Assembly: GCA_910586615.1 (NCBI GenBank)
Contig: CAJUJP010000008.1
Location: forward strand, 1 to 64,000
Direction: 5' to 3'
From: an uncultured Lachnospiraceae bacterium
GTDB taxonomy: Bacteria; Bacillota; Clostridia; Lachnospirales; Lachnospiraceae
DNA length: 64,000 bases
In this document: positions 8,935 through 16,530 of the stretch, piece by piece
Position numbering within the stretch: the first letter of the stretch is position 1
Layout: the number at the start of each line of letters is the position of its first letter
Translations under genes and position numbers: made by a program
The notes under the pieces: generated by a model
The model's input: the letters and a program-made list of their open reading frames with translations, nothing else
Databases searched by the model: none
Told to the model about the DNA's origin: nothing

Positions 8935-9378
8935 ATGATAGAAGCGGTAAGCTGCGGCGGAGTCGTTATTTTCCGTGGAAAAATACTCGTGCTGTATAAA
9001 CATTTTCATAATAAATACGAGGGATGGGTTCTGCCCAAGGGAACAATGGAAGAGGGGGAATCCCGCACGGATACGGCGCTTCGGGAAGTTTATGAGGAAT
9101 CCGGCGTACAGGCCACCGTCATGAAGTACATCGGCAAAAGCCAGTATACTTTCAGTGTGCCAGAAGACGTCGTATCCAAAGACGTGCACTGGTATCTGAT
9201 GATGGCAGACAGCTATTACAGCAAGCCCCAGAGGGAGGAATATTTCACGGACTCCGGATATTATAAATATCATGAGGCCTATCATCTGCTGAAATTCCCC
9301 AATGAGAAGCAGATTCTGGAGCAGGCTTATAACAGCTATCTGGATTTCAAAAAGCGTGAAATGTGGTTCAAATCATAG
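8935..9378 (+). CDS. Nudix hydrolase
   Basis: Nudix enzymes hydrolyse nucleoside diphosphates linked to another moiety. The 147-residue protein carries a complete Nudix box: G-x5-E-x7-REVYEESG within GTMEEGESRTDTALREVYEE, so the metal-binding glutamates are present. The substrate cannot be read from sequence; the small size and simple domain fit MutT- or Ap4A-hydrolase-like members. The start is the ATG at 8935 with AAAGAGGAG just upstream; the longer in-frame reading enters the PBP gene and is unlikely. The gap to the PBP stop is 16 bases, suggesting cotranscription. Confidence 0.88.
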   Translation: MIEAVSCGGVVIFRGKILVLYKHFHNKYEGWVLPKGTMEEGESRTDTALREVYEESGVQATVMKYIGKSQYTFSVPEDVVSKDVHWYLMMADSYYSKPQREEYFTDSGYYKYHEAYHLLKFPNEKQILEQAYNSYLDFKKREMWFKS

Positions 9379-9403
9379 AGCCGCACTTGTGATGCTTTGA
9401 AGG

Positions 9404-10459
9404 TCAATAGATCGCGGCGATATCAAGGTCCGGTTCTTTTGAAAGATCGATTTCTTCTTCGCCGGCCCGCAGAAGCGGTCTTGTAAGGCAGCCGGGATTG
9501 ATCTGTATGATCTCTGCTTCCACATCGTTCGTCAGGCGGACATTGAATCCCAGCTGCGTTGCGGCGATATGGGACAGAATCGGCTTCAGGATCGATTCGT
9601 CAAATTTGATATAACCGTCTTTTTCGAAATTGGCGATCACCTGGAACGGATTTAACGGCATCCGGTATGTTCTTGCTGAGGTCATTGCCTCATAAGCGTC
9701 TATGATCGCGATATATTTCGCATACATATCAATCTTGTCAGAACGCAGTCTGGATGGATAACCGGACCCGTCACAGCGTTCGTGGTGCATCAGAGCAGCC
9801 TTCAACACATGTTCATCCATATCCTGATCCTTAAGCATATCAAAAGCGAGCATCGTATGAGTCTTCAGTTTCGTAAATTCCAGATCTGTCAATTTCCCTG
9901 ATTTCCACAACAGATCCATGGGCAGTTTCAGTTTGCCGATATCATAATAAAAGCCGCACTGGATCAAAAGCATGATCTCTTCTTCCGGAAGATTCAGCCA
10001 TGTGCCGAAAACACCTGCGATCAGCGCTGAATTCAGACAGTGGGCATAGGTCATCTCATCTTCTCCGGGGAGCAGATTATAGAGAAAATCGAGCAGCTGT
10101 TCGCCACTGCGCGCCCGGGAAGATATTTTCACATAAAGATCCATAAGGCTGCTCATCTTTACCGGTTTGCCCTGTTCTACAAAACCGCGCATCATCTTGC
10201 GGTAGATAGCCATACAGTTATTGTAGGTGTGCTCGAAGGATTTGAATTCGGGGCTCAGACGAACTTTTTCAAAATGTGTGGTGGCATAGTCAATTTCCTC
10301 CATGACTGCGACGCACATGATAGAATAGCGGGCCAGTCTTGCAATGACAGTGTCATCAATCACTGTCTCCTTCGGATAGAGCAGCTTGTTTTTATAACTG
10401 TACACATCTTCTCCGATCACCATGCCGTTTTCAAGCGCCATACGTGCAACATTTTTCAT
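9404..10459 (-). CDS. HD-GYP domain protein, partly degenerate
   Basis: HD-GYP proteins are metal-dependent phosphodiesterases that usually degrade cyclic di-GMP. The 351-residue protein has an N-terminal domain of about 120 residues. An HD-GYP domain (about 140-310) follows, with HHERCDGSGYP, the KTH motif and the IDAYEAMTSARTYR segment. The signature HD pair, normally HDIGK, reads YDIGK here, so one expected histidine ligand is replaced by tyrosine. Activity may be altered or lost. No receiver or membrane domain is present, so input is unclear. The gene is convergent with the Nudix gene 25 bases away and has its own promoter at 10542-10571. Confidence 0.85.
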   Translation of the reverse strand: MKNVARMALENGMVIGEDVYSYKNKLLYPKETVIDDTVIARLARYSIMCVAVMEEIDYATTHFEKVRLSPEFKSFEHTYNNCMAIYRKMMRGFVEQGKPVKMSSLMDLYVKISSRARSGEQLLDFLYNLLPGEDEMTYAHCLNSALIAGVFGTWLNLPEEEIMLLIQCGFYYDIGKLKLPMDLLWKSGKLTDLEFTKLKTHTMLAFDMLKDQDMDEHVLKAALMHHERCDGSGYPSRLRSDKIDMYAKYIAIIDAYEAMTSARTYRMPLNPFQVIANFEKDGYIKFDESILKPILSHIAATQLGFNVRLTNDVEAEIIQINPGCLTRPLLRAGEEEIDLSKEPDLDIAAIY

Positions 10460-10541
10460 TTGAATTCCCCCTTTTTGTTTTGCCTGTATTTTTTACAGTA
10501 AGGCGACAACAACCGCTGACTGATTGTAATTGTCTGATAAT

Positions 10542-10571
10542 AGTATAAAACTTTTACGGATTATGTGTCAA
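10542..10571 (-). promoter_or_regulatory. Promoter of the HD-GYP gene
   Basis: On the minus strand, TTGACA (bases 10571-10566) and TATACT (10547-10542) are separated by 18 bases. It points toward the HD-GYP gene whose start is at 10459. Confidence 0.7.
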
Positions 10572-10635
10572 TACATCGGGAAACTTACACATGGCGTAAA
10601 CTGTAACCTTTTTATTTTAGGGAAAATGTGTTAAA

Positions 10636-11028
10636 ATGTCCGCAGGAACAGAAACAGATTTTTTTCAGAACCGTGTTTGGACGGATGATATGATGGAATT
10701 TTATAAAAATCTCTATATCGGGGATACTGTTAAAAAGCCCGGTAAGGTTATAAAAAAACTGAAGAAATACAAGAAGCAGCCGGCCGTCTATGTGATTGCG
10801 TATGCACGGCAGAACCGTCAGCTTGAGATTTATCACAGCCTGATGCTGCAGCAATATTATTATAAAGAAAATCCGCCCTGTATCATTGGAATAGCTGCGG
10901 GACAGGAGGAAGCAGCCGGACTGGTCTGCAGAATTGCCGAAGAAGCGCTGCAGGCAACGGGACAGGCTGATCTGGTCGCGTATCTTTTTCCGGACTGCCA
11001 GCCAAAAAGTAATTTGCTTCGCAAATAA
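10636..11028 (+). CDS. Hypothetical protein, 130 residues
   Basis: I do not recognise this family. The protein is soluble, with no signal or membrane helix. It has a central basic segment (KKPGKVIKKLKKYKKQP, about 36-52) followed by an alternating strand and helix region (VYVIAYARQNRQLEIYHS and PCIIGIAAGQEEAAGLV). The N-terminal WTDDMMEFYKNLYIGD is its most distinctive part. The last residues (SNLLRK) are encoded inside the first unit of the 75-bp repeat at 11006, so the repeat appears to have supplied the present stop codon. It lies directly upstream of the ytfI/ytfJ-like pair and may be cotranscribed with it. Only a weak ribosome binding site (AGGGAAAA) is visible. Confidence 0.65.
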   Translation: MSAGTETDFFQNRVWTDDMMEFYKNLYIGDTVKKPGKVIKKLKKYKKQPAVYVIAYARQNRQLEIYHSLMLQQYYYKENPPCIIGIAAGQEEAAGLVCRIAEEALQATGQADLVAYLFPDCQPKSNLLRK

Positions 11029-11155
11029 CTTTACGAGATTCGCTTCGCGAACTCGAATGAGCGGAAAATTTCCTATACCAAAAGTAATTTGCTTCGCAAA
11101 TAACTTTGCGAGATTCGCTTCGCGAACTCGAATAAGCGGAAAATTTCCTATACCA
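11006..11155 (+). repeat. Two tandem 75-bp units with paired palindromes
   Basis: Bases 11006-11080 and 11081-11155 are direct copies differing at two positions. Each unit holds two near-perfect hairpins with TTC loops: one around ATTTGC/GCAAAT and one around CGAG-A-TTCGC/GCGAACTCG. The reverse complement of the second hairpin matches the repeat at 35554-35580. The unit length is a multiple of 3, so open frames run through it, which explains an apparent N-terminal extension of the following gene. Confidence 0.9.
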
Positions 11156-11218
11156 CAAATAAGGCGCGTCGTCATAAGCGGCAGGCCGGATCAAAAAAAG
11201 GAAGCATTCGTAAAACGT

Positions 11219-12211
11219 ATGTTACATATTATCTTACTTATTTTAAAAATAATAGGAATTATCCTGCTGTGCATTCTGGGAATCGTGCTGTTTGCAGTTC
11301 TGTGTGCCCTCTTTGTGCCGCTGCGGTACCGCATCAGGGTGGTCAGAGAAGCGGGTGAGGGGAAACCGCCGGTAGAGGTTACTGTGAAGCTTACGTGGTT
11401 TCTGCATCTGATCAATATCCTGATCCGTTATCCGGCTGATGTAATTCTCCGCGTAAGAATAATGGTGATTACGCTTTTCAGGTTTCCGAAGAAAGAGAAG
11501 AGCAGCGGGAAGAAAAAAAAGAACATCGGAGATGATGTACAAGAAGAGGATGCTTTGCCTGACAGGGCATTGGAGGATGAGATACATTCCGAACCGGCAA
11601 ATCCCGGTGAGAAATCACCAGAGTCCGGAACTGACGGTGAAGAAGAGGCCAGTCCGGAGAAGTGTGAAAATGAAGCCGGTGAGGAAGAGGACAGCAGCCG
11701 GAAAGACAGTCTTTCCATCTTCGAAAAGGTTAAAGCATTTATAGAGAAAATCAAAAGTATCCTGCAGAAAATAAAAGAATTCTTTGAAAATATACAGTAC
11801 ACAATCCGTAATTTGTGTGATAAAATAAAATCTACGTTGGATAATATACAGTATTATCGTGAAGTATTGACAGGCGAGCCTTTTCAGCAGTCTTTTCGCC
11901 TGTGTAAGAACGAGATCGGTTATGTAATGCGGAAAGTAAAGCCGGATAAATTCGAGGCAGATCTGGTGGTGGGAATGGAAGATCCTGCTGCGCTGGGTGA
12001 GATTTTTGCCTTGTACGGTATGCTTTATCCGGTGATCGGACAGCATATAAGGATTGTCGGGGATTTTGAGAGCGGACGGACACATGTTGAGGGTGAACTG
12101 TATGTCCGGGGCAGGATCAGGGCATTCACATTTTTAAGAGTGGCGGTACGGGTCTATTTGAATAAAGATGTCAGAAAATTGATCAGGCTATTAAAAAAGG
12201 AGGCTGTGTAA
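11219..12211 (+). CDS. DUF2953 (YtfI-like) membrane protein
   Basis: The 330-residue protein begins with a strong membrane helix (about 1-30), then a conserved beta-rich region (FVPLRYRIRV...VEVTVKLTW) typical of DUF2953. A highly charged Glu/Asp/Lys linker (about 80-150) follows, then a helical segment (IFEKVKAFIEKIKSIL) and a C-terminal conserved domain ending in RVYLNKDVRKLIRLL. In Bacillus the homologue YtfI is encoded beside YtfJ (GerW), exactly as here. The start is the ATG at 11219; the open frame extends upstream only because it reads through the 75-bp repeat. Its stop codon directly abuts the next ATG, implying tight coupling. Molecular role unknown; spore or envelope function is inferred from the neighbour. 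Confidence 0.82.
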   Translation: MLHIILLILKIIGIILLCILGIVLFAVLCALFVPLRYRIRVVREAGEGKPPVEVTVKLTWFLHLINILIRYPADVILRVRIMVITLFRFPKKEKSSGKKKKNIGDDVQEEDALPDRALEDEIHSEPANPGEKSPESGTDGEEEASPEKCENEAGEEEDSSRKDSLSIFEKVKAFIEKIKSILQKIKEFFENIQYTIRNLCDKIKSTLDNIQYYREVLTGEPFQQSFRLCKNEIGYVMRKVKPDKFEADLVVGMEDPAALGEIFALYGMLYPVIGQHIRIVGDFESGRTHVEGELYVRGRIRAFTFLRVAVRVYLNKDVRKLIRLLKKEAV

Positions 12212-12604
12212 ATGGCAGAGAATAATTTTACCGGTGTGATTGAATCATTGATGAAGGGGATGAATGCCGTAATCGGTACGAAGACAGTTGTGGGAGACGC
12301 AACACAGATCGGGGATACGATCATCCTTCCCCTTGTAGATGTCAGTTTCGGCGTGGGTGCGGGAGCAAATGCCGGGGATAAGAAGAACGGCGGTGCCGGC
12401 GGCTTTACGGCCAAGATGTCACCCAGCGCGGTTCTGGTAATCAAGAACGGATCCACGAAGCTTGTCAATGTCAAGAACCAGGATACTGTTACAAAGGTTC
12501 TGGATATGATCCCGGATATTGTGGATAAATTTACGGCCCCCAAGGAAGAAATGATCGAAGATGACAAGGCTGTAGACATTGCGTTTCCGGAGGAGGAAGC
12601 CTGA
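12212..12604 (+). CDS. ytfJ: Sporulation protein YtfJ / GerW family
   Basis: GerW (YtfJ) is needed in Bacillus subtilis for normal spore germination. The 130-residue product has the family hallmarks: an N-terminal helix with VIESLMKGMNAVIG, the strand pair GDTIILPLVDVSFGVGAG, a Gly/Asn-rich loop, and the hydrophobic SPSAVLVIKNG segment. An AAAAAAGGAGG ribosome binding site lies in the end of the upstream DUF2953 gene, whose stop immediately precedes this ATG. Presence of the pair suggests an endospore-forming lineage, although YtfJ homologues also occur in non-sporulating relatives. Confidence 0.88.
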   Translation: MAENNFTGVIESLMKGMNAVIGTKTVVGDATQIGDTIILPLVDVSFGVGAGANAGDKKNGGAGGFTAKMSPSAVLVIKNGSTKLVNVKNQDTVTKVLDMIPDIVDKFTAPKEEMIEDDKAVDIAFPEEEA

Positions 12605-12740
12605 GTTTTGAGAAATTGCAGGCAGTTATGTTTGAATTATATTTGAATTATGTCAGATGATAAGAAATCAGCTTTAAAACAGGAGCAATTCAGCCGGGAC
12701 GGTCATATACTATACAAAGAAGCATAGGCAGGGATAGTAT

Positions 12741-12881
12741 ATGAAAAAATTGATTGGTCTTGCAGCGTTTTGCATGGCAGTTGGAATGCTGTTTATGCTC
12801 TTTTTGGTCAATCGCTTTGTCGGTCTTGTTTTGATTGCCCTGTTACTGTTGATCGGTTATAATTTTTTTTGTTGTGATTGA
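12741..12881 (+). CDS. Small hydrophobic membrane protein, 46 residues
   Basis: The ORF encodes 46 residues starting MKKLIGLAAFCMAVGM. It has two closely spaced hydrophobic segments joined by VNRFVG and ends in NFFCCD. A purine-rich AGGCAGGGA lies about 8 bases before the ATG. The regular Met/Leu-rich pattern, the short charged turn and the double-Cys end look like a real conserved small protein rather than noise, and I recall similar short proteins in Lachnospiraceae. It stands just before the J-domain-like gene. Function unknown; a two-helix hairpin in the membrane is the likely fold. Confidence 0.6.
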   Translation: MKKLIGLAAFCMAVGMLFMLFLVNRFVGLVLIALLLLIGYNFFCCD

Positions 12882-12909
12882 CATAGAGCGGTATGTCAGA
12901 GGTTTATCT

Positions 12910-13461
12910 ATGGAAAATAAGACTGAGGTTATGGAAGAAATACTGGCAAACGGAAGCGAGGAAGAACTGCATGAACTGAAATCCTGGCTTTTTCGTGAGA
13001 ATATACGTCTCGTGACTGCGGCAAAGGAACTGGAACGTATGCAGGAACAGTTTCAGAAAGAAAAGGAGCAGTTTCGGGATGAAATGAAGCAGTTAAGCCG
13101 TAAGATTGCGGGGGAGAAGCAGCGTCTGAAAGAGGACAACCAGTTCTTTGAGAAGAAGATGGAGATCCTGCAGAGCGGCTTCAGTCAGCTGGACATCGAC
13201 CGCAGACGTCTGGACAAAGAGTGGGCCAGGCTTGCGGCAGAGAAGGAACTGCTCGGTGAGCGTTCTGTTTATGACGGCGGCCTGGATGTGTCCGTTTTCT
13301 TTCAGGGTGTCAGAAATCCGCTTGCCTTAAAGAAACGCTACAAAGATCTGATCAAAATTTTCCATCCTGATAATCTGGCGGGAGATAAGGATGTCATCCA
13401 GAGCATCAACAGAGAGTACGAAGATCTGAAAGGGGATTATGAAGGATTTAAACAGGCATAA
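12910..13461 (+). CDS. Coiled-coil protein with C-terminal J-domain-like region
   Basis: The 183-residue protein starts with a short helical segment (EVMEEILANGSEEELHELKSWL). A long charged coiled coil covers about 35-120. The end (about 130-183) resembles a J-domain, with ALKKRYKDLIKIFHPDNLAGD containing the HPD tripeptide and then a third helix (VIQSINREYEDLKGDY). J-domains stimulate Hsp70 (DnaK), so this may be a specialised co-chaperone, but no Gly/Phe or zinc region is present. I chose ATG 12910 because CAGAGG lies 7 bases before it; GTG at 12874, overlapping the small membrane gene, is an alternative. Confidence 0.75.
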   Translation: MENKTEVMEEILANGSEEELHELKSWLFRENIRLVTAAKELERMQEQFQKEKEQFRDEMKQLSRKIAGEKQRLKEDNQFFEKKMEILQSGFSQLDIDRRRLDKEWARLAAEKELLGERSVYDGGLDVSVFFQGVRNPLALKKRYKDLIKIFHPDNLAGDKDVIQSINREYEDLKGDYEGFKQA

Positions 13462-13562
13462 AACTTTTCGGGGATTGTGCGCACATATTTGAAAAGAGAA
13501 GAAGGGCCGTTTACGGAAATTGTTTTATGAACCGTAAGTAATGGAGCGCTTTCTTATACTAC

Positions 13563-13592
13563 AAAAGAGCCTGTTTAAAAACAAGCTCTTTT
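13563..13592. terminator. Bidirectional terminator between J-like gene and rpmB
   Basis: AAAAGAGC at 13563-13570 pairs with GCTCTTTT at the right end, with T-runs on both strands. It can serve the plus-strand J-like gene and the minus-strand rpmB. Confidence 0.75.
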
Positions 13593-13623
13593 AATCTTAC
13601 ATTATTCTCCACTGATTCGTAAC

Positions 13624-13809
13624 TTAAGCTCTCTCGACTTTGCCGGATCTTAAGCAGCGTGTACAAACATGTAACTTCTTATTGGCACCCTTTACCTTGC
13701 ACATAACGCTCTTAACATTAGAATTCCAAATTCTGTTAGATCTTCTATGAGAATGGCTTACGTTATTACCGAAATGAGCGCCCTTACCACAAATATCACA
13801 TTTAGCCAT
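13624..13809 (-). CDS. rpmB: 50S ribosomal protein L28
   Basis: L28 is a small subunit of the large ribosomal particle. The 61-residue product MAKCDICGKGAHFGNN... has the family start and the zinc-ribbon pairs CDIC near residues 4-7 and CTRC near the C-terminus, so it is the zinc-binding version. The start at 13809 is set by GGGAGGTG just upstream; a longer reading from 13824 includes that site. It stands alone, with a shared terminator on its 3' side, divergent from asp23. Confidence 0.96.
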   Translation of the reverse strand: MAKCDICGKGAHFGNNVSHSHRRSNRIWNSNVKSVMCKVKGANKKLHVCTRCLRSGKVERA

Positions 13810-14070
13810 CTTTGCACCTCCCAACGATACAATCGATTCTTATTTTTGCTCCACGGGGAGCTTCTGCTTGAGCCTATCGCTCACACAACATTTGTATAAT
13901 ATCAGAAAGCAGATCAGAATGCAAGCAAAAATTACATATTTTGGACATAATTTCTTGGGCTGTTCCTGCGGGAAATGCGATGACGGTAAAATTTGGATAT
14001 TTTTTGTTTCATTTTTTATGGTATCGGGTTATAATATCAATGTATATTCAGAATAATAAGGAGGTAACTT

Positions 14071-14430
14071 ATGAAAGTTTCTTCAATGGACACACATATG
14101 GGGAATATTTCGATCGATCAGGAAGTCGTTGCGCAGTATGCCGGTACGGTAGCGATGGAATGCTTCGGCGTGGTAGGCATGGCGGGCATGAGCGTGAAAG
14201 ACGGGCTTGTCAGATTACTTAAGATGGACAGTATGACGCGGGGCATTCAGGTACTTTTGAACAACAATAAGCTTACGCTTAATTTTCATATTATTGTCTC
14301 CTACGGCGTGAGCATTCTGGCGGTGGCGGACAATCTGATCAGCAGTGTGAAATATAAGGTGGAAGAGTTTACCGGTATTGAAATAGAAAAAATAAACATC
14401 TATGTTGAAGGTGTGAAAGTGATTGACTGA
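14071..14430 (+). CDS. Asp23/Gls24 family protein (YloU-like)
   Basis: Asp23/Gls24 proteins are small envelope- or stress-linked proteins of Firmicutes. The 119-residue product has the expected core: GNISIDQEVVAQYAGTVAMECFGVVGMAG, a strand region LTLNFHIIVSYGVSILAV, and the ending FTGIEIEKINIYVEGVKV. AAGGAGG lies upstream at normal spacing. It precedes the DhaL-type kinase by 14 bases. The same pair (yloU-yloV) is known in Bacillus beside rpmB and recG, matching this locus. A TATAAT at 14030-14035 may be its -10, but the -35 is poor. Confidence 0.9.
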   Translation: MKVSSMDTHMGNISIDQEVVAQYAGTVAMECFGVVGMAGMSVKDGLVRLLKMDSMTRGIQVLLNNNKLTLNFHIIVSYGVSILAVADNLISSVKYKVEEFTGIEIEKINIYVEGVKVID

Positions 14431-14444
14431 GGGAGGACATTGAA

Positions 14445-16136
14445 GTGGTTTCAAATACGATTGATGCCGGGATGATGGCGAAACTGTTCCTGGCCGGAGC
14501 AAAGAATCTTGAGAGTAAAAAAGAATGGATCAATGAGTTAAATGTTTTCCCTGTGCCGGACGGTGATACCGGTACGAATATGACATTGACGATTATGTCT
14601 GCCGCAAGAGAAGTGGTTTCCCTTCACGATATGGGAGATATTGACATGCAGTCTCTCTGTAAGGCGATCTCTTCCGGATCCCTGCGTGGTGCCAGAGGTA
14701 ATTCAGGCGTGATCCTGTCCCAGCTGTTCCGTGGTTTTACCAAGGGTGTCAAAGAATATGACGAGATTACAATCCCTGTGCTTGCCACAGCCTTCGAGAA
14801 AGCTGTGGAGACGGCTTACAAGGCAGTTATGAAGCCCAAGGAAGGTACGATTCTGACCGTTGCCAAAGGTGCCGCGATGAAAGCGCGGGAACTGGCCGAC
14901 AGCGGAACAGAAGATATGGCAGATTTTATGGCGCAGGTCATTGCACATGCGGATGAAGTTCTGGAACAGACTCCTGAGATGCTGCCTGTGTTAAAGCAGG
15001 CCGGGGTTGTTGACTCTGGCGGTCAAGGCCTTATGCAGGTGTTAAAGGGTGCATATGACGCGTTTTTGGGCAAAGAAATTGATCTGACACTCAATGAGGC
15101 GGGCATGTCTCATTCCGGTGTCAAACCGGTTGGCGGCAGTCTGGAGGCACAGGCCAATGCGGATATTAAATTCGGTTACTGCACGGAATTTATCATTATG
15201 TTAAATAAAGTGTTTAACATCAAGGCAGAGATGGATTTTAAGGCTTATCTGGAATCTATCGGTGATTCCATCGTCGTTGTGGCAGACGAGGACGTGGTAA
15301 AGGTACATGTACATACCAACGATCCCGGTCTTGCGATTCAGAAAGCGTTAAAATACGGTGCGCTTTCTAATATGAAGATTGACAATATGCGTCTGGAACA
15401 TCAGGAGAAGCTTTTTAAGATGTCCCAGAAGGAAGCTCAGGCGGCGAAGAACCAGCCGGAAGAGCCTCAGCCCAGAAAGGATGTAGGATTTATTGCGGTA
15501 TCTGTCGGAGAAGGCATCAATGAGATCTTCAAAGGACTGGGTGTGGATTATATGATCGAGGGCGGACAGACTATGAATCCAAGTACGGAAGATATGCTCA
15601 ACGCCATTGACCAGGTGAACGCGGATCATATTTTTATCCTTCCTAACAATAAGAACATCATTCTGGCAGCAAACCAGGCACAGTCTCTTGTAAAAGACAA
15701 GAAAATCATCGTAATTCCTACGAAAACGGTGCCGCAGGGTATCACAGCGATCATTAATTATGTACCCGATCTGTCGGTGGATGAAAATGCGGAGACTATG
15801 ACTGCGGAGATCAAGAGGGTATCTACAGGTCAGGTTACCTATGCAGTCAGAGATACAAGTATCGACGGTAAGGAGATCAAACAGGGCGATTTTATGGGAA
15901 TCGGTGATTCTGGTATTCTTTCCGTGGGAACGGCTATCTCGGAAGTGACTTTGAACATGATCGACGAGATGATGTCTGATGAAATGGAACTGATCAGTAT
16001 TTATTACGGTTCCGAGATCACCGAGGAGGACGCGGGAAATCTGCGTGCAAAAGTAGAAGAAAAATATCCGGACTGCGATATTGAACTTCAGTATGGCGGG
16101 CAGCCGATTTATTATTATATTGTGTCTGGTGAATAA
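14445..16136 (+). CDS. fakA: Fatty acid kinase FakA-like (YloV, DhaL domain)
   Basis: FakA phosphorylates fatty acids held by DegV-family FakB proteins so that exogenous acyl chains can enter phospholipid synthesis. The 563-residue product has an N-terminal DhaL/Dak2 ATP-binding domain with NVFPVPDGDTGTNM (Asp metal ligands) and GARGNSGVILSQ, then a middle region and a C-terminal conserved domain ending in DIELQYGGQPIYYYIVSGE. GTG at 14445 follows GGGAGG by 8 bases. It is in the yloU-yloV-recG order known from Bacillus. A DegV gene downstream at 18630 is a plausible FakB partner. The name rests on similarity of domains; members of the family with other substrates exist. Confidence 0.88.
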   Translation: MVSNTIDAGMMAKLFLAGAKNLESKKEWINELNVFPVPDGDTGTNMTLTIMSAAREVVSLHDMGDIDMQSLCKAISSGSLRGARGNSGVILSQLFRGFTKGVKEYDEITIPVLATAFEKAVETAYKAVMKPKEGTILTVAKGAAMKARELADSGTEDMADFMAQVIAHADEVLEQTPEMLPVLKQAGVVDSGGQGLMQVLKGAYDAFLGKEIDLTLNEAGMSHSGVKPVGGSLEAQANADIKFGYCTEFIIMLNKVFNIKAEMDFKAYLESIGDSIVVVADEDVVKVHVHTNDPGLAIQKALKYGALSNMKIDNMRLEHQEKLFKMSQKEAQAAKNQPEEPQPRKDVGFIAVSVGEGINEIFKGLGVDYMIEGGQTMNPSTEDMLNAIDQVNADHIFILPNNKNIILAANQAQSLVKDKKIIVIPTKTVPQGITAIINYVPDLSVDENAETMTAEIKRVSTGQVTYAVRDTSIDGKEIKQGDFMGIGDSGILSVGTAISEVTLNMIDEMMSDEMELISIYYGSEITEEDAGNLRAKVEEKYPDCDIELQYGGQPIYYYIVSGE

Positions 16137-16143
16137 AACATGA

Positions 16144-16184
16144 AGTTATACTAAGCCTGCAAAGTACGCAGGCTAAGTATAACT
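16144..16184. terminator. Long hairpin after fakA
   Basis: A 17-base stem at 16144-16160 and 16168-16184 with one mismatch and a 7-base loop follows the fakA stop by 7 bases. There is no T-run, so it may be an attenuated terminator or an mRNA-protecting 3' structure. Confidence 0.5.
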
Positions 16185-16214
16185 AAGTCATGTTTGGGAG
16201 AATGCGGACGGGCC

Positions 16215-16440
16215 GCATTCTCCGTAGGCCGAAAACAGCGGGACGTGGAGGGGCATTTTCTGTAGTCTGAAAACTGCGGAATGTAAAGGCTGCGCGTTCT
16301 CTGTAGTTTGAGGAACAGCGGGACGTGGAGAGCGTGCATTTTCTGTAGCTGAGGACTGCGGGATGTGGAGAACGTGCATTCTGTGTGGCCTGAGGAACTG
16401 TGCGGGAAGTGAAGGGCGCTATTTGGTGTGGTCTGGAAAA
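16215..16440 (+). repeat. Degenerate minisatellite of about 41-bp units
   Basis: Five to six divergent units begin near 16215, 16253, 16294, 16336, 16376 and 16418. Each follows the pattern GCATTyTCTGTAG, then a CTGAGGA-like segment, then GCGGGAyGTGGAG. The spacing varies from 38 to 42 bases. The array fills the fakA-recG gap; long minus-strand reading frames across it come from the repeats and are not genes. Confidence 0.75.
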
Positions 16441-16530
16441 TTTATTTTGGGTTTGGATTTGATTTATACTCCGTGTGTGCGGCATTGAAGGTGTTGCAGC
16501 GGAGTATTTTTGAGAAGCGGGGAAGGATTT

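Noticed and set aside
10934..11218. N-terminal extension of the DUF2953 protein by about 95 residues
   Set aside because: The extension reads through two in-frame copies of a 75-bp palindromic repeat and part of the upstream gene; the membrane helix at the ATG at 11219 is the natural N-terminus.
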